This document shows, piece by piece, positions 16,406 to 24,814 of a DNA stretch of 64,000 nucleotides. Numbering within the stretch: position 1 is the stretch's first letter; every line of letters starts with the position of its first letter. The DNA is taken from contig NZ_CP034036.1 of the NCBI RefSeq assembly GCF_005484965.1, forward strand, positions 2,666,001 through 2,730,000, read 5' to 3'. The position numbers and the translations under genes are program-made. This DNA comes from Brenneria nigrifluens DSM 30175 = ATCC 13028 (GTDB taxonomy: Bacteria; Pseudomonadota; Gammaproteobacteria; Enterobacterales; Enterobacteriaceae). The notes beneath the pieces are model-generated. The model ran no database searches, was not told the origin of the DNA, and saw only the letters and a list, made by a program, of their open reading frames with translations.

Positions 16406-18790
16406 TTACGCACGGGCTAACACATACTCCGCCTGACCCGCGTTCACCTCCACGCCATCAACAAATAGCCGACGCCGTTCACCTGCCGGCAGGGATATTT
16501 TCAGCTTACGCCATGCCGGCTGATAGTTGCCTTCGGCGTTAAAACCGACGCGAATGGCATCCGTATCGCTCTCCATCTGCCAGTTCAGCCACAGCGCGTC
16601 TCCCTGCTGATAGCCCCAGGATTCGCCGTCATCTTCAAACAGCACGCCACTCGTCATCCCTCCGCCCAACGGTGGGAACAGCTGTAATTCGCGCCGATCA
16701 TCGGCCTGCGCATCAACATGGCGCAGACGCTGGCTTAATGGCAGCCCGGCGCCGGCACGTACCAGCAGCGGCAGTTTTTCCAGTGGCGCGTCCAGCGTGA
16801 TCCACTGGCCGCCGCCGTACCACTGATGGGTCGAAAAGTCATACCAGCCATGCTGATTATCCGGCAGCCACAGACGACGCTCGCGTTGCCCTGGTTCCAC
16901 CACGCAGGCCACCAGCAGATCGCGCCCAAGCAGAAACTCATCACATTCGACCAAGGTCTGCGCATCATGTTCATGGTCGAGGAAGGTCGGACGCAGCATC
17001 GGCTCATCATCGGCGTGCGCCTGCCACAGCAGCGTGTAAAGATACGGCAGTAGGCGATAACGCAGCTCAATGGCGGCGCGGATCGCCGGGGTAACGGACG
17101 GATACATCCAGGGTTCATTAACGGTATGATCGTCATTCCATGAATGGATGGTAAAACGCGGATGCATCACGCCATTCTGTACCCAGCGAACAAACAGTTC
17201 CGCGTCGGGTTTATCGCCGGAGAAACCGCCGACATCATGGCCGACATTGTACAGGCCCGACAGGCTCATCCCCAGTCCCATACGGATGTTGTAGCGCAGC
17301 GAGGTCCAGTTGGTGCGGTTATCGCCGCTCCACGTTTGCACATAACGCTGCATCCCGGCGCAACCGGAACGGGAGATCAGATAAGGCCGCTTTTCCGGTG
17401 CGAAGCGCTGCTGTGCTTCCATCGATGCGCGCATCATCAGCAACGGCATCACCGGACGAATATGTTTAATCGCAATGCTTTTGCCGAAGCCGTGGCAGCG
17501 CGCTTCGCCGTCCCACACTTCATACTCGTTGTTATCATTCCAGGTGGAATCGATCCCCTTCTCCAGCAGTTGGCGGGTGACATTCTCCTGCCACCAGGCC
17601 ACCGCCTGCGGATGAGTAAAATCGAGGTGCGAACCTTCATCATCCCAGAAAATGGATCGCTCCGGCGTATCGTTTTCCGAATCGCGGATAAACAGCCCTT
17701 GCGCCGCCACCTCTTCATAGCGCGGATGATCCTGCAGCAGGCAAGGCTTGATGTTGGCGGCAAGGCGCAGCCCGGCATCGTGGAACGCCTGGCTCATCGC
17801 TTCGGGTCGCGGCACTTTGTCGTAGTTCCAGTTAAACACATAGCGCTTATTGTTAATCGAGGTATAGCCGGAAGAAAGCTGGAACGAATCGCACGGGATC
17901 TCATGCTGCCGGCAGAGACGGATAAAGTTCATCAGTTGATTCTGCGCATCCGGCGCATCGGTGTAATGCATGGTGGAACCACTGTAGCCGAGGCTCCATT
18001 TCGGACCAAACAACGTTTTGCCGGTCAGCCGCACAAATGCTTTGGTGACATCCAGCACGCGCGCGCCGGTAAAGATGTAGTAGTCGATATCGCCGCTTTC
18101 GGCCTGCCAGCGGCGGTACGGCTGATGGTAATTATCCAGTTCATTGCCCAGATCGAACCAGCTGCTGCTCAGGTTATCGTAGTAGAGTCCGAAACTTACC
18201 CTGCTGCGGCGGGTAATGGTGAACGGGATATGTTTATACAGCGGATCGGTTAACGCGGCGTTATAGCCCATGGCGTCAAGATTGCGCATCTCATAGCGCT
18301 TGCCGTTGCGCGACAGGTCGCCCGCTTTCTCGCCCAGACCATAATAGCGATCGTCACTCATCCGGCGCTGGTAATGGGCGACGCCATCACCGTGCGCATT
18401 AATCAGGTAAGCGCTGGTGGGACGGTCGCTGGTCAGCTGTTGCCACTCGCCCGCGCTGTCGCGATATTGCCACTCCAGCCACAATGGCTGATGCACGATA
18501 GCTCGCAGCTGTTGCGTGGCGACCACCAACGTATCGCCCTGCTGTTCAACGGTAAAATCAGGCAAAGCGAAACCCGCCAGACTGTCGCGCTGACGCCCTT
18601 CCCACGGCACGTCGCTTTCCGGCGCGATACTCCAGGTTCTGTCGAGGGTAAACTCTCCGTGCCGTTTGATGGCGACACGGAACAGCGTCTGCTCTAGGAC
18701 GTACAGGCACAGCGTATGTTTACCATCAACCGTTAATGCCACATGATGATTGTCCGAGCCAGCTAAGGACCAGTGTTTTAAGGTTTTCAT
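16406..18790 (-). CDS. Glycoside hydrolase family 31 enzyme (alpha-glycosidase)
   Basis: A 794-residue GH31 retaining alpha-glycosidase without a signal peptide, so probably cytoplasmic. It has an N-terminal beta-sandwich (residues 1-250), a (beta/alpha)8 catalytic barrel starting near FGPKWSLGYSGS (261), and C-terminal beta domains (from about 610). The predicted nucleophile is Asp419 in the motif WNDNNEYEVW; the general acid/base is Asp490 in WSGDNRTNW; SRSGCAGMQRY is also typical. The nucleophile motif differs from the common WxDMNE form. The gene starts 14 bases after the MFS gene, so they are one operon, divergent from uxuAB-uxaC-uxuR. Context favours an alpha-linked glucuronide-type disaccharide, but an alpha-glucosidase or alpha-xylosidase is possible. 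Confidence 0.9.
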   Translation of the reverse strand: MKTLKHWSLAGSDNHHVALTVDGKHTLCLYVLEQTLFRVAIKRHGEFTLDRTWSIAPESDVPWEGRQRDSLAGFALPDFTVEQQGDTLVVATQQLRAIVHQPLWLEWQYRDSAGEWQQLTSDRPTSAYLINAHGDGVAHYQRRMSDDRYYGLGEKAGDLSRNGKRYEMRNLDAMGYNAALTDPLYKHIPFTITRRSRVSFGLYYDNLSSSWFDLGNELDNYHQPYRRWQAESGDIDYYIFTGARVLDVTKAFVRLTGKTLFGPKWSLGYSGSTMHYTDAPDAQNQLMNFIRLCRQHEIPCDSFQLSSGYTSINNKRYVFNWNYDKVPRPEAMSQAFHDAGLRLAANIKPCLLQDHPRYEEVAAQGLFIRDSENDTPERSIFWDDEGSHLDFTHPQAVAWWQENVTRQLLEKGIDSTWNDNNEYEVWDGEARCHGFGKSIAIKHIRPVMPLLMMRASMEAQQRFAPEKRPYLISRSGCAGMQRYVQTWSGDNRTNWTSLRYNIRMGLGMSLSGLYNVGHDVGGFSGDKPDAELFVRWVQNGVMHPRFTIHSWNDDHTVNEPWMYPSVTPAIRAAIELRYRLLPYLYTLLWQAHADDEPMLRPTFLDHEHDAQTLVECDEFLLGRDLLVACVVEPGQRERRLWLPDNQHGWYDFSTHQWYGGGQWITLDAPLEKLPLLVRAGAGLPLSQRLRHVDAQADDRRELQLFPPLGGGMTSGVLFEDDGESWGYQQGDALWLNWQMESDTDAIRVGFNAEGNYQPAWRKLKISLPAGERRRLFVDGVEVNAGQAEYVLARA

Positions 18791-18804
18791 CGTTACCTTC
18801 TCTT

Positions 18805-20106
18805 TCAGGCGCGTTTCGCGCGACGTTCAGCAATAAAAGCGATCAGGAATAGCGCGCCAATCAGGTCAAAGAAGCCCATGGCGACAAACAGCGGATTAAA
18901 GCCAATTTTGTCGGCGGTGACGCCAATAATCAGCGAGAACATGAAGCTGGAGATCCAGGCGAAAGAGCCGCGCATCCCGTTCACCGTCGCCATCTGGCCC
19001 TTATCAAACTTCTCCACCACCAGCGCGCTCAGCATGCAGGAGATAATCTGGTGACCAAAACCACCGATGGAAATTAAGCCAATGGCGACATAGGGGTTTT
19101 TGGTGATGGCGACCAGCGCCAGCGACAGCATCAGGAATGCCCCCGTCACCGAACTGGCGACCACCGAGTTCACCCGGCTGAAGCCAAACAGACGGGTATA
19201 GATGCGCGTCAGATAACCACTCGCCGCACTGCCTAAATCCGCCGCGAGGAACGGCAGCCAGGCGAACATGGCGATCTGTTTTAAATCCATGCCCATCTCT
19301 TTGGCCAGATAGAGCGGCACCCAGAAACTCAGTACGCCCCATGCCGGTTCCGCCATAAACGCCGGAATGGCGATACCGTAGAAACGTTTATTTTTCGATA
19401 CCGTTTTCAGCGCCTTAAAGAAACCCAGTTTCACCGCAGGCGGTTCGTTGTCCTGATTGATAAACTCCAGCTCGCTGGCGCTTAGGTTCGGGTGCTTTTC
19501 CGGATCGTGATAAAACAGCCACCACAGCACTACCCATGCCAGCGCCAGAAAGCCGGTAAACAGAAACGCGCCCTGCCAGCCAAATGAGGCGTGGGCAAAA
19601 TAGATGATCGGCGGCGCCAGCATCGCGCCAATGGAAAAACCAACGCCCGCCCAGCCAGCGGCTATCGGACGCTCCTTTTTCGGGAACCATTCGCCGAGCA
19701 TTTTGGCATTGGCCGGGGTAGCCGCCGCTTCGGCGCTGCCCATCACAAAGCGCAGGATCGCCAGATGCAGCCAGCTGGCGGCTCCGGCATGGAACAGACA
19801 GGCTAACGCCCAGATCGTGGCGCAAATCAGGAAGCCGAGCTTCAGGCCAATCACGTCGATCAGCCAGCCGCAAATCGGCTGGAAGAAGGTATAGGCCAAC
19901 TGAAACGCACCAACGATCCATGAATATTGTTCGGTGGTAATGCCGAGGCTGGTCTTCAACTCTGGCGCCAGAATGCCTAATGAGTTACGGGTGATGTAGT
20001 TTACCGTAACACCCGATAAAAACAGTACCAGCACCCACCAGCGCAAATTACGCCAGGTACGTTTACTGCCGGCGGCACTTATCCCCGGGTTCAAACTGCG
20101 GTTCAT
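18805..20106 (-). CDS. MFS transporter, anion:cation symporter (hexuronate-type) family
   Basis: A 433-residue, 12-span major facilitator of the ACS family, which includes ExuT, GudP and other sugar-acid permeases. Typical features are RWWVLVLFLSGVTVNYITRNSLGILAP at the N-terminus, the loop GWLIDVIGLKLGF, RFVMGSAEAAATPANAKMLGEWFPKKERPIAAGW and the central AEPAWGVLSFWVPLYLAKE. I choose the ATG at 20106, with GGAG six bases upstream; the GTG at 20118 overlaps that site. It is first in the operon with the GH31 gene and reads away from uxuA across a 450-base control region. The likely substrate is a hexuronate or small uronate-containing glycoside. Confidence 0.88.
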   Translation of the reverse strand: MNRSLNPGISAAGSKRTWRNLRWWVLVLFLSGVTVNYITRNSLGILAPELKTSLGITTEQYSWIVGAFQLAYTFFQPICGWLIDVIGLKLGFLICATIWALACLFHAGAASWLHLAILRFVMGSAEAAATPANAKMLGEWFPKKERPIAAGWAGVGFSIGAMLAPPIIYFAHASFGWQGAFLFTGFLALAWVVLWWLFYHDPEKHPNLSASELEFINQDNEPPAVKLGFFKALKTVSKNKRFYGIAIPAFMAEPAWGVLSFWVPLYLAKEMGMDLKQIAMFAWLPFLAADLGSAASGYLTRIYTRLFGFSRVNSVVASSVTGAFLMLSLALVAITKNPYVAIGLISIGGFGHQIISCMLSALVVEKFDKGQMATVNGMRGSFAWISSFMFSLIIGVTADKIGFNPLFVAMGFFDLIGALFLIAFIAERRAKRA

Positions 20107-20375
20107 CTGATTCTCCACTTATTATTGACATCGTTAGCGGAACAACACCTGCTCCATCGCGGATGCCCAATCACCGTTGGAATGCAGGGGTACAACCGGT
20201 GTCAGACGCAGGAATTGTCGTGTCGTGTTACCTGAATCAACTTGTTGCACTGAACAGCAACAACTCAGAGAGGCGTGCCGGCAGGAATATTTGCCGCGAT
20301 TCTTCTCCGACCATCCGGCTGGAGTGAAACATAGTTGCTAATTTTGGTCGCCTGCATGATGTTGTATTTGTGATC

Positions 20376-20385
20376 TGGTTAACCA
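20376..20385. promoter_or_regulatory. UxuR/ExuR-type operator 1
   Basis: TGGTTAACCA, a perfect 10-base palindrome matching the core TGGTNNACCA of known UxuR/ExuR operators. The preceding bases TTTGTGATC (20367-20375) match a CRP half site, so activator and repressor may compete here. Confidence 0.68.
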
Positions 20386-20480
20386 AATTAGCCAATTAGG
20401 TTGACATCAACGCTTGATTAGCTGAAGTTTAACGCTGAAGAAAAACAAAAACGCGCGGAGTTGGCTGTCCACACCTCAAC

Positions 20481-20490
20481 TGGTCAACCA
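20481..20490. promoter_or_regulatory. UxuR/ExuR-type operator 2
   Basis: TGGTCAACCA, the second copy of the TGGTNNACCA core, about 105 bases from the first and 67 bases upstream of the uxuA start codon. That is where a repressor would block uxuA transcription. Confidence 0.65.
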
Positions 20491-20556
20491 ATATCCAATT
20501 AGTCACCGGATATGGCGCGGCCGTACCCGGTGCGATATTCCTGATGAGGTAACAAC

Positions 20557-21738
20557 ATGAAGCAGACCTGGCGCTGGTATGGCCCCAATGATCCCGTCTC
20601 CCTCGCCGATGCCCGGCAGGCCGGCGCTACCGGTATTGTCACCGCCCTGCACCATATCCCGAACGGCGAAGTCTGGACGATAGAAGAGATCATGAAGCGC
20701 AAAGCGACGGTTGAAGCCGCAGGCTTAGTCTGGTCGGTAGTGGAAAGCGTGCCGATTCACGAAGAGATTAAAACCGGCGGCGGCCAGTGTGAGAAATGGA
20801 TTAGCAACTACCAGCAGTCGCTGCGCAACCTGGCGCAGTGCGGCATCACCACCGTGTGCTACAACTTTATGCCGATCCTCGACTGGACGCGTACCGACCT
20901 GGAGTACCAATTGCCGAATGGCGCCAAAGCGCTGCGCTTCGACCAGATTGAACTTGCGGTATTTGAGCTGCATATTCTGCAGCGTCCCGGCGCGGAAAAC
21001 GATTACAGCCGCGAGGAGATTGCACAAGCCGGCCGGCGTTTCGCCAGCATGAGTGAAGAGAGCAAAACGCGTCTGACGCGCAATATTATCGCTGGCCTGC
21101 CCGGTGCGGAAGAAGGCTATACGCTGGATCAGTTCCGGGCCCAACTGGCGCGTTACGAAGGGATTGGCAAAGCCGAGCTGCGTGAAAACTTCGCCCGCTT
21201 CCTGCGCGGCATTATCCCGGTGGCGCAAGAGGTCGGCCTGCGTATGGCGGTGCATCCTGACGATCCGCCGCGCCCGATTCTCGGCCTGCCGCGTATCGTC
21301 TCCACCGCCGAAGATCTGCAGTGGATGATGGAAACCGCCGGCAGCACCGCCAACGGTTTCACCATGTGCACCGGCTCCTACGGCGTGCGTGCCGATAACG
21401 ACCTGGTCGCTATGATCAAACAGTTCGGCCCACGGATTTACTTCGTCCATCTGCGCTCCACACTGCGCGAAGAGAACCCCAACAGCTTCCATGAAGCCGC
21501 CCATCTGGCGGGCGATGTCGATATGTATGAAGTGATCAAGGCTATCGCCGCCGAGGAGCATCGCCGCAAAGCGGCCGGACAGGAAGAACCGATCCCGATG
21601 CGTCCGGACCACGGCCATCAGATGCTGGATGACCTGAAAAAGAAAACCAATCCGGGCTATTCGGCGATTGGCCGCCTGAAAGGTCTGGCGGAAATCCGCG
21701 GCGTCGAGCTGGCGATTCACCGCGCGTTTTTTCACTAG
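20557..21738 (+). CDS. uxuA: Mannonate dehydratase
   Basis: Dehydrates D-mannonate to 2-keto-3-deoxygluconate (KDG), the last step of the glucuronate branch. It is a metal-dependent TIM-barrel enzyme of 393 residues (E. coli 394). Nearly all of the sequence matches the family: MKQTWRWYGPNDPVSLADARQAGATGIVTALHHIPNGEVW at the start, YNFMPILDWTRTDL, AVHPDDPPRPILGLPRI, TMCTGSYGVRADND and MRPDHGHQMLDD, the last containing metal and catalytic residues. GAGGT precedes the ATG. First gene of uxuA-uxuB-uxaC, followed closely by uxuR. Confidence 0.98.
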   Translation: MKQTWRWYGPNDPVSLADARQAGATGIVTALHHIPNGEVWTIEEIMKRKATVEAAGLVWSVVESVPIHEEIKTGGGQCEKWISNYQQSLRNLAQCGITTVCYNFMPILDWTRTDLEYQLPNGAKALRFDQIELAVFELHILQRPGAENDYSREEIAQAGRRFASMSEESKTRLTRNIIAGLPGAEEGYTLDQFRAQLARYEGIGKAELRENFARFLRGIIPVAQEVGLRMAVHPDDPPRPILGLPRIVSTAEDLQWMMETAGSTANGFTMCTGSYGVRADNDLVAMIKQFGPRIYFVHLRSTLREENPNSFHEAAHLAGDVDMYEVIKAIAAEEHRRKAAGQEEPIPMRPDHGHQMLDDLKKKTNPGYSAIGRLKGLAEIRGVELAIHRAFFH

Positions 21739-21794
21739 CAGCGGCTGACGGGACGGATGCATACCGTCCGCCTTTCCTACGACAGGAGTCCGAT

Positions 21795-23273
21795 ATGGCA
21801 AACACTATTGCCACCGCGCCGTTGACGGTGGCCCGTCCGCAGTGGGACCGCGCGCGGCTGCAACCGCGTATTGTCCAACTCGGTTGCAGCGCGTTTCATC
21901 GCGCCCATCAGGCGTTGTACACCCATCATCTGCTGGAAATCAGCGACAGCGACTGGGGCATCTGCGAAGTCAACCTGATATCGGCCAGCAGCAAGTTGCT
22001 GATGGAAAAGCTGCGCCGGCAACAGCTGCTGTATACCGTGGCGGAGAAAGGCGCAGAGAAAACCGAACTGAAAATTATCGGTGCGATAACCGACGCGTTG
22101 CATCCGGCGCTGGATGGCTGCGACGGCATTCTGCAGGCGCTGACGCGCGAGCAGACGGCGATTGTCTCCCTCACCGTGACGGAAAAAGGCTACTGCACCG
22201 ATGCGGCCAGCGGGGAACTAGATCTAAATAACCCGCTGATTCAGCACGATCTTACCCACCCTGGCGCGCCGAAATCCGCTATCGGCTACCTTGTCGAGGC
22301 GCTGCGACTGCGGCGCGAACGGCGGCTGCCGCCGTTTACGGTGCTGTCCTGCGACAACCTGCGCGACAACGGCCATGTGGCGCGCGCCGCGGTGCTGGGA
22401 CTCGCCCTTCAGCGTGACGCCGCGCTGGCGCAGTGGATCGCCAGCCAGGTGACCTTCCCCTGCACTATGGTGGACCGCATTGTGCCCGCAGCCACGGAAG
22501 AGAGTCTGCAGGAGATCGCCGCGCTGCTCGGCGCGTACGATCCCTGCGCCATCGCCTGCGAGCCGTTTCGCCAGTGGGTGATTGAAGATAATTTCGTTAA
22601 TGGTCGTCCGGACTGGGATTTGGTCGGCGCGCAGTTTGTTGAGGATGTCGCGCCGTTCGAGCTGATGAAATTACGAATGCTGAATGGCGGCCACTCATTT
22701 CTCGCCTATCTCGGTTATCTCGGCGGCTATCAGACCATCGCTGAAACCATGAGCAATCCGGCGTACCGCCGGGCGGCATTTACGCTGATGACGGCGGAAC
22801 AGGCGCCAACCCTTATAATGCCGCCAGACACCGATCTTGAGGCTTACGCCAATCTGTTGATTGAACGTTTTAGCAACCCGGCGTTGCATCACCGCACCTG
22901 GCAAATCGCCACGGACGGCAGCCAGAAACTGCCGCAGCGTATGCTGGACCCGATCCGTCGCCATCTGGCGGACGGCACCGACTGGCGTCATCTGGCGCTG
23001 GGCGTCGCGGGCTGGATGCGCTATGTGCTGGGCGTAGATGAGCAGGACAAGGCGATTGAGGTGGTTGACCCATTATCCGCCCAGTTGTACGCCATTAACC
23101 AGCGCTATCCGGCGGGTGACGAACGCGTTAGCGCGCTGCTCGCCATCAGCGCCATTTTCGGCGCTGACTTACCGGCCAATACGGCCTTCGTCGCCACCCT
23201 GCGGCAGGCTTATCAACAGTTGTGCCAGGCCGGCGCGCGCGCGGCCGTCGAATCACTGAGAGCGTCCTTATGA
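21795..23273 (+). CDS. uxuB: Fructuronate reductase (mannonate oxidoreductase)
   Basis: NADH-dependent enzyme of the long-chain mannitol dehydrogenase family that interconverts D-fructuronate and D-mannonate. It has 492 residues (E. coli 486). Motifs: IVQLGCSAFHRAHQALYTHHLLE near residue 31 (nucleotide-binding Rossmann region), SLTVTEKGYC, SCDNLRDNGHV, CTMVDRIVPAAT and the catalytic-type MKLRMLNGGHSFLAYLGYLGG. AGGAG precedes the ATG. It lies 56 bases after uxuA and overlaps uxaC by four bases (ATGA), so it is translationally coupled to the next gene. Confidence 0.97.
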   Translation: MANTIATAPLTVARPQWDRARLQPRIVQLGCSAFHRAHQALYTHHLLEISDSDWGICEVNLISASSKLLMEKLRRQQLLYTVAEKGAEKTELKIIGAITDALHPALDGCDGILQALTREQTAIVSLTVTEKGYCTDAASGELDLNNPLIQHDLTHPGAPKSAIGYLVEALRLRRERRLPPFTVLSCDNLRDNGHVARAAVLGLALQRDAALAQWIASQVTFPCTMVDRIVPAATEESLQEIAALLGAYDPCAIACEPFRQWVIEDNFVNGRPDWDLVGAQFVEDVAPFELMKLRMLNGGHSFLAYLGYLGGYQTIAETMSNPAYRRAAFTLMTAEQAPTLIMPPDTDLEAYANLLIERFSNPALHHRTWQIATDGSQKLPQRMLDPIRRHLADGTDWRHLALGVAGWMRYVLGVDEQDKAIEVVDPLSAQLYAINQRYPAGDERVSALLAISAIFGADLPANTAFVATLRQAYQQLCQAGARAAVESLRASL

Positions 23274-24688
23274 TCCCATTTATGGATGAAGATTTTCTGC
23301 TGCAGAGCGCTACCGCGCGTCATCTGTACCATGATTTCGCCGCAGAAATGCCGATTTATGACTTTCATTGCCACCTGAATCCACAGGAAATCGCCGAAGA
23401 TCGGCGCTTTGCCAACCTGGGACAGATCTGGCTGGAAGGCGATCACTACAAATGGCGGGCGTTGCGCGCCGCTGGCGTCGACGAGTCGCTGATTACCGGC
23501 AACGCCACCAGCGATTACGACAAATACCTCGCCTGGGCGGCAACGGTGCCGAAAACGCTGGGTAACCCGCTGTACCACTGGACGCATCTTGAACTGCGCC
23601 GTCCGTTTGGCATCAGCGGCACGCTGTTTGGTCCGCAGAGCGCCAAAGCCATCTGGGATCGCTGTGCGCAACTGCTGGCGACGCCGGAATTCTCCGCGCG
23701 CGGCATTATGCGCCAGATGAAGGTGCGTATGGTCGGCACTACCGACGATCCTATCGATTCGCTGCAGTATCATCGCCAGATCGCCGACGACAACGGCATT
23801 GATATTGATGTCGCGCCAAGCTGGCGCCCCGACAACGTGTTCAAAATTGAGCTGGACGGCTTTGCCGGCTACCTCAGCAGACTCGAAGCGGCGGCGGATG
23901 TGGCGATTGACAGTTTTGACGCCCTGCGCCGCGCCCTGCTGCGGCGTCTCGATCACTTTTCCGCTCATGGCTGCCGCGCTTCGGATCACGGTATCGAGAC
24001 TCTGCGCTATGCGCCAGTGCCGGACGATCGGGTGCTGGATGCCATTCTGGCGAAACGCCGCCGTAGTGAAGCGCTGAACGAACTGGAAATCTCCCAGTTC
24101 AGCACCGCGGTGCTGGTGTGGCTGGGGACAGAATATGCCCGGCGCGGCTGGGTGATGCAGTTGCATATCGGCGCGATTCGCAATAACAGCACGCGCATGT
24201 TCCGTCTGCTGGGACCGGACAGCGGTTTTGATTCAATTGGCGATAACAATATCGCCTGGCCGCTGGCGCGCCTGCTCGACAGTATGGACAGCAGCGATCA
24301 ATTGCCGAAAACCATCCTCTACTGTCTCAATCCGCGCGATAATGAAGTGCTGGCGACGATGGCTGGCAACTTCCAGGGCGCAGGGATCGCCGGCAAAATC
24401 CAGTTTGGTTCCGGCTGGTGGTTTAACGACCAGCGCGACGGCATGCTGCGCCAGTTGGAACAGCTGTCGCAGATCGGCCTGTTAAGCCAGTTTGTCGGCA
24501 TGCTGACCGACTCGCGCAGCTTCCTGTCGTATACCCGCCACGAATATTTCCGCCGTATTCTGTGCAACCTGCTGGGACAGTGGGTGCAGGACGGCATCGC
24601 GCCGGACGATCGGCAGTGGCTGGGCCAGATGGTGCAGGATATTTGCTACCGCAATGCGGAACGCTATTTTGCCTTACCGGCGGCATAA
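23270..24688 (+). CDS. uxaC: Glucuronate (uronate) isomerase
   Basis: Isomerises D-glucuronate to D-fructuronate (and D-galacturonate to D-tagaturonate), the entry step of the pathway. It is an amidohydrolase-superfamily TIM barrel of 472 residues (E. coli 470). Motifs: the N-terminal DFHCHLNPQEIAEDRRF metal-type site, GDHYKWRALR, YHWTHLELRRPFGI, MVGTTDDPIDSLQYH, PSWRPDNVF and GSGWWFNDQRDGM. The start is the ATG at 23270, overlapping the uxuB stop as ATGA; upstream in-frame starts would extend well into uxuB. In E. coli uxaC lies in a separate uxaCA operon, so its place here is notable. Confidence 0.97.
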   Translation: MIPFMDEDFLLQSATARHLYHDFAAEMPIYDFHCHLNPQEIAEDRRFANLGQIWLEGDHYKWRALRAAGVDESLITGNATSDYDKYLAWAATVPKTLGNPLYHWTHLELRRPFGISGTLFGPQSAKAIWDRCAQLLATPEFSARGIMRQMKVRMVGTTDDPIDSLQYHRQIADDNGIDIDVAPSWRPDNVFKIELDGFAGYLSRLEAAADVAIDSFDALRRALLRRLDHFSAHGCRASDHGIETLRYAPVPDDRVLDAILAKRRRSEALNELEISQFSTAVLVWLGTEYARRGWVMQLHIGAIRNNSTRMFRLLGPDSGFDSIGDNNIAWPLARLLDSMDSSDQLPKTILYCLNPRDNEVLATMAGNFQGAGIAGKIQFGSGWWFNDQRDGMLRQLEQLSQIGLLSQFVGMLTDSRSFLSYTRHEYFRRILCNLLGQWVQDGIAPDDRQWLGQMVQDICYRNAERYFALPAA

Positions 24689-24814
24689 GCGCGCCCTGGC
24701 CGCCCAATGGGTAAAATGCGGCGGCCGGGGCAGAGTCCCGTCGCGTCCGGTATGATATAGTCTGGCGAAAATAACCGAACTCGTTCATCCATTAACCAGC
24801 AGATAAAGAACACG

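Larger units (their letters stand above)
20107..20556. other. Divergent control region of the GH31/MFS and uxu operons
   Basis: 450 bases without a coding frame. They contain two TGGTNNACCA operator-like palindromes (20376-20385 and 20481-20490), a CRP-like half site TTTGTGATCT overlapping the first, and an isolated perfect -35 hexamer TTGACA at 20401 with no convincing -10 at the right spacing. This layout fits joint control of both operons by UxuR/ExuR-type repressors and carbon catabolite control. Confidence 0.6.

Noticed and set aside
17144..18253. A 369-codon plus-strand frame
   Set aside because: Antisense to the GH31 gene; a by-product of third-position GC bias, with no ribosome-binding site or homology.
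20401..20406. Perfect -35 hexamer TTGACA before uxuA
   Set aside because: No acceptable -10 hexamer at 16-18 bases; mentioned only in the control-region entry.
20725..21801. A 358-codon minus-strand frame
   Set aside because: Antisense to uxuA, which is a clear full-length match.
24694..24730. Stem CCCTGGCCGCC / GGCGGCCGGGG between uxaC and uxuR
   Set aside because: One mismatch and no T tract; it may attenuate uxuR transcription, but this is not supported enough to list as a terminator.
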